DNA of 64,000 bases from Lysobacter luteus (lineage in GTDB: Bacteria; Pseudomonadota; Gammaproteobacteria; Xanthomonadales; Xanthomonadaceae): NCBI RefSeq assembly GCF_907164845.1, contig NZ_OU015430.1, positions 248,001 through 312,000 on the forward strand, in the 5' to 3' direction. Below are positions 59,601-64,000 of this stretch, piece after piece (position 1 is the first letter of the stretch; every line of letters starts with the position of its first letter). Position numbers and translations under genes: made by a program. The notes beneath the pieces were generated by a model. It was not told the DNA's origin. It searched no databases and saw nothing but the letters and a program-made list of their open reading frames with translations.

Positions 59601-59911
59601 ATCTGCATCGGACCAGTACCGGCAACGCTGGCTTCGATCTGTTGGAGAAGGACGGTGGAAATCAGCCGGTACGCTGGATCGAGGTCAAAGCTATGACGGG
59701 CTCACTGGACCATCGCCCCGTAACTCTGTCTCATACCCAGTTCGAGCATGCGCTACAGAAACGCGAGGCTTATTGGCTTTACGTGGTGGAGTTCGCCACG
59801 GCCCACGATAATCGCCGCATTTTGCGAATCCAAAACCCGGCAGGAAGTGCCAAATCGTATACCTTCGATAAAGGGTGGGCTGAGATCGCCCAGGTCAGGC
59901 CGCCGGAGTGA
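56630..59911 (+). CDS. GHKL/sacsin-like ATPase with DUF3883 C-terminus
   Basis: A 1093-aa protein. The N-terminal HATPase domain has HFIYELLQNAEDA (N box, residue about 36-48) and IGRFGLGFKSVYKVSD (G box, near 103-118), as in sacsin/Hsp90-like proteins. The middle is long and helical; a disordered Gly/Asp-rich linker lies near residues 870-940. The end is DUF3883 (GFDLLEKDGGNQPVRWIEVKAMTG), a PD-(D/E)xK-like fold with Glu-x-Lys. GTG 56630 has AGGGGGA upstream. It diverges from the helicase gene over 183 bases, so a shared promoter region is likely. Confidence 0.87.
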   Translation: MASNYEEICRQNREDYGKKGAKKSGDLAAGLYDDETHFIYELLQNAEDALKRRGEDWKGSRQVSFTLSDDRLLVSHCGHPFTENDVRSVCDISESTKDENSIGRFGLGFKSVYKVSDLPEIHSGDEDFVIEGYVFPKRANKTRRDAEETQIFLPLKADKAALKARVTDGLKALGATSLLFLRHIREVSWSIEGGASGLYLRDEPKVLDANVSRIKVIGQASGAPDIDQDWLVFHRDVGKGCVELAFSVIAEKGDQNNWTVQPLLLSPLVVFFPTAYRTNLGFYLQGPFQSTPSRDNIRSDEPWNHHLMSEAASLLVEAMAWLRDSGRLDINSLRCLPLDRAKFPDGGMLTPLFEATLAAFKAHPFLPNSEGGYSHAEESKLGRTSELRELFDGDQLSSLYGVEGTRWLTGDITQDRANDIRQFVIKELEVKEIHPRDIFPMLTTEFLESQSDEWIVRAYEFLKDQGAIRPLLGNTPIVRLADGTHVTAKKDGQLNAFLPTGEETGFPTVRPSVCTSESANEFLASLGLHAPDPVDAVIRKVLPKYQVDGEIDVTSYEDDVARILSAFNTDSASKRSALVNELKKSNFVMAVSTGDGSDYLERPGRVYLATDRLTRLFDGVDDISIVDSGYSCLRGEDARELLEACGAVRYPRPERATHEHSWSDRLKALRVLSGYPESSGQNDYVEDWELQGFAELIEHLPNLAVEHRVDRARLIWESLGDLEERRGRGVFEGTYTWTHHGKRIAPPFPASFVRSLNEAAWVPDAKGDLVRPQLVVFEALGWKENPFLQSKIIFKPNVLDQLAIEADIDPAALDMLRKHKLTAADLAALLTARSGIEQPSERDITLTEPQAEAASAGTEDAAAVVPEGSVYDENKDLYGDDLPDSPEGTYDPEGGDGDRPFDGHAGSGPSVKGRGDVTDGKQVGPSSDGGSRQRTGERGRRPPGSLGGRAFISYVGAHPDLEESDPDGLDQTQRMDIEAVAIQYILEAEPHLHRTSTGNAGFDLLEKDGGNQPVRWIEVKAMTGSLDHRPVTLSHTQFEHALQKREAYWLYVVEFATAHDNRRILRIQNPAGSAKSYTFDKGWAEIAQVRPPE

Positions 59912-59978
59912 CATCACGTTCCTTTGTCGAGGAATGGCATACAGCCAGCCCCGATGGGCTGGCTGGCTAAGGAAGGCC

Positions 59979-61418
59979 CTAGGATGCTTGCGCAAATGCA
60001 TGCCTGTGACTGATTTTGTACTTTCGTTTGTCTTTTTCATCGGAGACGACGTAGATGTCACCGCGTCGGCAAAGCACATCGACCGCTGAATCCAGTCTGA
60101 TCTTCGGACGAAGGCCGCAATTGTGCGATACCTCCCTGCTGTCGACCTCATGCACGCCGAACCGCCAGTAACGCTTGTGCAGATAGCGCAATAGCATATC
60201 GGCGTCCAATTCTTCGGGGGAGGAAATGCTTGCAACGAACACCCGATGAAACTCGTGGAGATGCCACTTAGCAATGTCAATGCCTCGGCGCAGCGTGTCT
60301 TCGGTGATATCCCCGTCGTAACCCTCGAAGTAGTGCATGATCGCTGCAATTCGGCTTGCCATCTCCATGAGCTTGGAGGCGACATCGCCGACCTCCTCAC
60401 ACATCCCCCCCGGGCGGAGTTCTAACTCGACATCGTCGGCTGCTCGACGCCAAAGCGAGATCGCATTGTCGTCAAACTTGAGCGGGTCGAGCGCAGGTTT
60501 GCCTGACACAGATATTTGATCGTATTCCTTCAGCAATTCACGCATGCGCTCCTGGAACTTTTCGAGTCCGGCCAAGGTAGGACTGAGATCGCGCAACATG
60601 CGATTGCCCTTCTCGGACGGCGGCATTGCAATCAAGAATCGAGCAAGCGTGCCAGAACCGTGTGCTACATCACCCCTCTTCTGAATGAACCGGTGAACTA
60701 CCACAGGGTGAGTCATGATGTTGATGGAAACCCTGGGGTTGTGGATGGAAAGATTCGTGTCGTTTGCCCTGTCCAGCGGGAGCGTTCGCGGGCCATCCCA
60801 AAGCTTATTGTACAGACCAAGATTCCGCATCGACGCTGAGTCAAACATCATCTGGCCTTCGTCCGTGATGAATGAGATTCCCTCGCGGTCGCCCGCCAGG
60901 GCTTCGTAAACCGCGGTCGAAGTCATGTCTTGGCGAATCATGCGGCGCAGACGCGGCCGAGTGGGTTCCTTGGCATTGTGTTCCTCCAGTTCGTGCTCCA
61001 GTTGATCGATGGGAAGCCCGTCCGCGATGGTCTTCTTCAGTCGCTTCAGGATCGGTCGCTTAGCAGCGGACCAGATCTCGCGCCGCGTTCTGTAGGCGCG
61101 CACGGCTTCGTCGTGAGCTTTTGTCGCGTGTTCGTCACGTTCGTAAATTGGTGCGGAGATAAGCGCGTCGACGGCGCTACGCCGCTCGCCAGATTCGCCG
61201 ATGAACATCGTGAAAAGAGACGTTGGTCGAACGAGGCCGCCAGCGACAGGAAGCACCACGTCGACACTTCGCTGACACACCGATGATGCGGCGGAAAGCA
61301 GAACGAGCGCGACCAATGCGTCTGGGGCTTGGATGGCCTGCCGCACGTCCATGCCAGCTTCGAAGAGCCGAGGCGTGAACGAATCGACTGGATATTTTTC
61401 GTGGTCATGAAGATTCAT
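59979..61418 (-). CDS. DUF3987 (YfjI-like) protein
   Basis: A 479-aa protein. The loop IGESGERRSAVDAL (residue about 73) matches the DUF3987 P-loop but has Arg where the Walker Lys is usual. FITDEGQMMFDSASMRNLGLYNKLWDG and GTLARFLIAMPPSEKGNR are also family-like. DUF3987 proteins are primase/helicase-like parts of plasmids and phages, probably acting in the element's replication. It starts on the previous stop as TAATG (61418). Confidence 0.82.
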   Translation of the reverse strand: MNLHDHEKYPVDSFTPRLFEAGMDVRQAIQAPDALVALVLLSAASSVCQRSVDVVLPVAGGLVRPTSLFTMFIGESGERRSAVDALISAPIYERDEHATKAHDEAVRAYRTRREIWSAAKRPILKRLKKTIADGLPIDQLEHELEEHNAKEPTRPRLRRMIRQDMTSTAVYEALAGDREGISFITDEGQMMFDSASMRNLGLYNKLWDGPRTLPLDRANDTNLSIHNPRVSINIMTHPVVVHRFIQKRGDVAHGSGTLARFLIAMPPSEKGNRMLRDLSPTLAGLEKFQERMRELLKEYDQISVSGKPALDPLKFDDNAISLWRRAADDVELELRPGGMCEEVGDVASKLMEMASRIAAIMHYFEGYDGDITEDTLRRGIDIAKWHLHEFHRVFVASISSPEELDADMLLRYLHKRYWRFGVHEVDSREVSHNCGLRPKIRLDSAVDVLCRRGDIYVVSDEKDKRKYKISHRHAFAQAS

Positions 61419-61798
61419 TACGCGACCTCCTTCGGTGAAATTTCAGTTGTATTTTCGGTTGCCAAAGTTTTCGAGTCAGGCGATGCGCACGGCGTCAAGC
61501 TGTGGCCGCACGTCGGACACGTCGCGCTACTCCCCCCTGCCAAGCGGACATCCCGTTCGTTCTTGAGCAGCGTGCGAAAGCTGGCCGAATGCAGCTTCAG
61601 GTCGTAGGTCTCATTCACCAGGGCAATGACCTCCTTTTGCGAAAGTCCCTTGTTGAGCGCAATCTCGATCAGCTCATAGGTCGCGGAGAAGGTGGTCTCC
61701 ACGCTGGGTGCTTTCATAGAGAGGGCTAGATCGACTTGGCGCTGGAGCTTGGCCATGCGCTCATCTTTCGGCTTGGTGATCTCGTTCTTGATCTTCAT
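61418..61798 (-). CDS. Small zinc-motif protein, 126 aa
   Basis: Unrecognised family. A helical N-terminal half (DERMAKLQRQVDLALSMKAPSVETTFSATYELIEIALNKGLSQKEVIALVNETYDLKLHSASFRTLL) resembles small mobile-element regulators of ribbon/HTH type. CPTCGHSLTPC gives a possible zinc site. It is translationally coupled to the DUF3987 gene (TAATG) and lies 15 bases after alpA's stop, so it is in the same operon. Confidence 0.7.
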   Translation of the reverse strand: MKIKNEITKPKDERMAKLQRQVDLALSMKAPSVETTFSATYELIEIALNKGLSQKEVIALVNETYDLKLHSASFRTLLKNERDVRLAGGSSATCPTCGHSLTPCASPDSKTLATENTTEISPKEVA

Positions 61799-61813
61799 GT
61801 TGTATGAGTCCTG

Positions 61814-62227
61814 TTAGCGGGTACGCGACGCAGCGGCGCGGATTTCGAGGTAGGCGATGACTTCCGAGTACCACCAGACGGATGGCGAGCGCTCGGAGTT
61901 GCCCAACTTGAACGGCTTGGGTGCCAACGGGTCGTAAGAAGGGGAGCGCGCGTTCAGACGCTGATACCAGCTGCTCTTGCCGATGCTCAAGATGTGCAGC
62001 ACATCAGGCAGGCGGATTGCGCGATCATTGGAACGATCGTTGATTCGAGCGAGCTGAAAGATGTCCTTGAGGCGGTCCAGGACGTTGCTGTTGCCGAGCT
62101 CTTGGAGGAACTCCAGGTCAGAAGCGGCTGACGACTGGCTACCGGGCTTGGAGATGGGAGCAACGATCGGATCGGATGACCAGACCTGACGAGGTGCGAC
62201 TTCAGAATGGATCTTGGTTGCGAGCAT
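61814..62227 (-). CDS. AlpA-like regulator/excisionase
   Basis: A 137-aa protein with the winged-helix AlpA pattern in its C-terminal half: AIRLPDVLHILSIGKSSWYQRLNARSPSYDPLAPKPFKLGNSERSPSVWWYSEVIAYLEIRAAA. AlpA-type proteins control integrase expression or act in excision of P4-like islands. The N-terminal 65 residues are not typical. It is the first gene of a three-gene leftward operon. Confidence 0.83.
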   Translation of the reverse strand: MLATKIHSEVAPRQVWSSDPIVAPISKPGSQSSAASDLEFLQELGNSNVLDRLKDIFQLARINDRSNDRAIRLPDVLHILSIGKSSWYQRLNARSPSYDPLAPKPFKLGNSERSPSVWWYSEVIAYLEIRAAASRTR

Positions 62228-62396
62228 TTCAGACTTTCCCTTTGGTTGCCTAGGCCGCGGTAGTGCGTCCCAGTGCGGGCAAAGCCTAAAAAAAAGGGGG
62301 GGATCGACCTAAAGGTCAGCGGCAGACCATTTGACATGTGCGGCATGAATGACGTAAAGGCGCTGCGCTCTGCGGTGCAGTGAGTATGCGGTTGCC

Positions 62397-63350
62397 CTAT
62401 TGATCCTGATCGTGGGCCAGACGCAGGCTCAACACGTCGCCATTGGCCAGAAGATTGAAAATGCGCGTGTGGTAGTCGGCCGTCTCGAACTCAAATGCTT
62501 CGCTGGTGGTTCTCGCAGGGCCGGGGGGAACAGGCGAGCCCTTCTTTCGGTCGAACATAGCGAAAGCCTCGGTCATTTCAGGGTAGGGGCCTTTGGGACT
62601 GGACCATGACTTGAGCGTGCTCTCAAGCCGGTCGATAGCGTCGTTATCGTCGTTGTGCTTGGAGTTGTCTGGTGTTAGACGGTCGAGCTTTTCCAGTTCC
62701 GATAAGAGCACGTGCTTTCCTTCCGAACTCTTGTAGCTTTGGATAAACCTGATGACCGCCCTCCTGGCTTCGGCGACGCTGGTAATCGACTTGTCGGCCT
62801 CAAGCCTCTTGAGGACCTGCAACACGATGGCACGTTTGTACTCGCTGTCCTCGGCCTTCTCCTTGGCGGCATAGGTTGCGAACATGTGTGAAGCGGATTG
62901 CGTCGTACTCAGGCCAAGGTTGTAGTAGGCAAGAGCTACGACGTGCCATATGCGACTCATGTCGTTGCTGTGGCACAGCCGCCGGGCCTCTTGGAGATAC
63001 AGGGCGGAGATCAGCAAACCCTTGTAGGGATAGGGCTCTAGCGTGTTCCACGAATCCGGAGCTAGGGTATTGACGATGACTTCCTGGCGAAGCCATTCCA
63101 GATAGGAGTGGGTCGGCGTCTGATCTCGATTCTCAAGAAGCACTTCGGCGTAGGCCCAGAGCGGGCTGACGTCGTCGAGCTCATTGGCGTGGATTTGTTC
63201 GTGCCAAAGCAAGATGCCGTTCTCGACGAGTACGGCCGGGTCCACGGCCCTTTCGCCTTCGTATTCGTAGAGGAAATGAGTCCGGGGATAATTGGTGTCG
63301 GCGGGATAGAGGTACTTGCTGGCTTCTAGATCTGTCTTCTTCTTGCTCAT
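62397..63350 (-). CDS. Hypothetical protein, 317 aa
   Basis: No family recognised. The product is mainly helical and acidic, with YLYPADTNYPRTHFLYEYEGERAVDPAVLVENGILLWHEQIHANELDDVSPLWAYAEVLL at the N-terminus, and a middle part similar to tetratricopeptide-like helices (LLISALYLQEARRLCHSNDMSRIWHVVALAYYNLGL). ATG 63350 is preferred over longer starts up to 63491. It is the last gene before the right boundary of the island, reading inward. Confidence 0.6.
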   Translation of the reverse strand: MSKKKTDLEASKYLYPADTNYPRTHFLYEYEGERAVDPAVLVENGILLWHEQIHANELDDVSPLWAYAEVLLENRDQTPTHSYLEWLRQEVIVNTLAPDSWNTLEPYPYKGLLISALYLQEARRLCHSNDMSRIWHVVALAYYNLGLSTTQSASHMFATYAAKEKAEDSEYKRAIVLQVLKRLEADKSITSVAEARRAVIRFIQSYKSSEGKHVLLSELEKLDRLTPDNSKHNDDNDAIDRLESTLKSWSSPKGPYPEMTEAFAMFDRKKGSPVPPGPARTTSEAFEFETADYHTRIFNLLANGDVLSLRLAHDQDQ

Positions 63351-63482
63351 GGTGCGGTTCTGGCGTTGCTGATGGTTGATGCGGAATCGTAATCGTTCGT
63401 TGGGCGGTGCGAGCATGCGTTTTGTACTGGACTCGGTCATGACTTGAGATGCTCGGACTTGGAGGACGGGTACTGCTTCCGT

Positions 63483-63510
63483 CGAGCTCATGAGCTCACG
63501 AGCTCACGAG
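63483..63510. repeat. Short tandem GAGCTCAC-type repeat near the right end
   Basis: About 3.4 units of 8-9 bases (GAGCTCAT, GAGCTCAC, GAGCTCAC, GAG), each holding the palindrome GAGCTC. It lies 12 bases before the right att-like repeat and could be an excisionase or integrase accessory site. Confidence 0.5.
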
Positions 63511-63521
63511 CAGGCGAGCGG

Positions 63522-63566
63522 CACCAAATTGTTGTCCACTGCAGCCCGGCACACAGTCCATCGAAG
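63522..63566. repeat. Right att-like repeat of the island
   Basis: Imperfect direct copy of 22942-22984 (shared blocks CACCAAA, TTGTCCA, CCGGCA, AGTCCATCGAAG). It lies between the last inward-reading island gene and a GC-rich gene of chromosomal type, so it marks the likely right end. Unlike a fresh attR it does not carry more of the tRNA 3-prime end than CACCA-like bases. Confidence 0.5.
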
Positions 63567-63625
63567 CGACACCGGCATACAGTGAAATTGTGTAACCCCG
63601 CGTCCCACAGGTACCCTGCGCGACC

Positions 63626-64000
63626 ATGATGCGTTTGCGCCCCCGCCGCTGGTTGCCGCTCCTGCGCGTTCTCGTGCTGGGGCTCTTTGCGCTGGGGTTG
63701 GTGCTGCAACCGGTAATGGCAGCCGTCGGCGAGATCCACGAGCTTGCGCACGATCCGACCGGTTCGCATGTTCACGGCCAGCATGCCGACGATCTGGACG
63801 CGGGCCTGGACGCGGGCGACGAGCAAGACGAGGACGGGGCGAGGACGCTGCATGTGCTGTTGCATTTCGCCCACTGCTGCGGCGCGACCGCAGCCCTGGT
63901 GCAAGTGCTCGAACCGGTCTCGTCCATGCCGATGGATGCCAGCCTGGCTACTGCGGTGACACTGATGCCGCCACAGCCGCGGCTGAGCTCGCCCTTCAAG
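63626..64000 (+). CDS. His/Cys-rich exported protein, N-terminal part
   Basis: Runs off the window (125 codons visible). Starts MMRLRPRRWLPLLRVLVLGLFALGLVLQPVMA, a signal peptide or anchor. After it comes a His/Asp-rich region with HELAHDPTGSHVHGQHADD and then LHFAHCCGATAA. Such proteins stand before CzcCBA-type efflux genes in xanthomonads, so a metal-related role is suspected but cannot be shown. High GC and core-like codon use suggest return to the chromosome. Confidence 0.65.
   Translation, partial: MMRLRPRRWLPLLRVLVLGLFALGLVLQPVMAAVGEIHELAHDPTGSHVHGQHADDLDAGLDAGDEQDEDGARTLHVLLHFAHCCGATAALVQVLEPVSSMPMDASLATAVTLMPPQPRLSSPFK

Noticed and set aside
62288-62303. A8G8 tract as a terminator or gene element
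   Set aside because: It has no stem beside it and no coding frame; noted only as a homopolymer run upstream of the AlpA-like gene.

Overview
The window is high-GC gammaproteobacterial chromosome, most likely Xanthomonadaceae (Lysobacter/Luteimonas/Xanthomonas type). This is judged from the tsaC-topA-smg-dprA-lysM / def-fmt-rsmB arrangement, an RpoD of the xanthomonad type, DUF4124 proteins and the codon use. No database could be searched, so genus is an inference.

Layout. (1) 1-22.9 kb is core chromosome: the tail of a MATE exporter, SppA, a small lipoprotein, an SDR oxidoreductase, two DUF4124 proteins, TsaC, TopA, Smg, DprA, a LysM protein, Def-Fmt-RsmB, three coupled glycan-transfer genes, a PH-domain membrane protein pair, a lipid A-type acyltransferase, Dtd and RpoD. 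It ends in a tRNA with CAT anticodon (best read as tRNA-Ile2). (2) 22.9-63.6 kb is a genomic island. A P4-type tyrosine integrase sits directly behind the tRNA, and imperfect att-like repeats lie at both ends (22942-22984 and 63522-63566). (3) 63.6-64.0 kb looks like chromosome again, with the start of a His/Cys-rich, probably metal-linked membrane protein.

The island is best described as an integrative mobilizable element loaded with defence genes. Its own functions are the integrase, a MobA/MobL-type relaxase, a DUF3987 protein, an AlpA-like regulator, and a recombination/anti-restriction-like set (DUF932, RadC-like JAB protein, YqaJ exonuclease, a Cys-cluster protein). No type IV secretion genes are present, so transfer would need a helper.

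Defence cargo from left to right: an ABC-three-component (ABC-3C) operon with a restriction-endonuclease-like sensor protein, a middle component with a frameshift in a C7 tract, and an SMC-like ATPase; a coiled-coil HTH protein; an AbiE type IV toxin-antitoxin pair; an IS30 element and an H-NS-like silencer; a SIR2-HerA pair followed by a decayed PD-(D/E)xK gene; three poorly characterised genes including a CoiA-like nuclease and an HNH-like protein; and a divergent four-gene cluster. That cluster holds a UvrD helicase with an Fe-S nuclease-like tail, a beta-class methyltransferase and a type III Res subunit, facing a 1093-aa GHKL/sacsin-like ATPase with a DUF3883 nuclease-like tail. It is the best candidate here for a system that is not fully described.

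Several mobile-module genes share an unusual leader: a strong GC hairpin, often with a T run, ending only about 15-30 bases before the start codon. A perfect 20-bp inverted repeat lies between the recombination genes and the relaxase.
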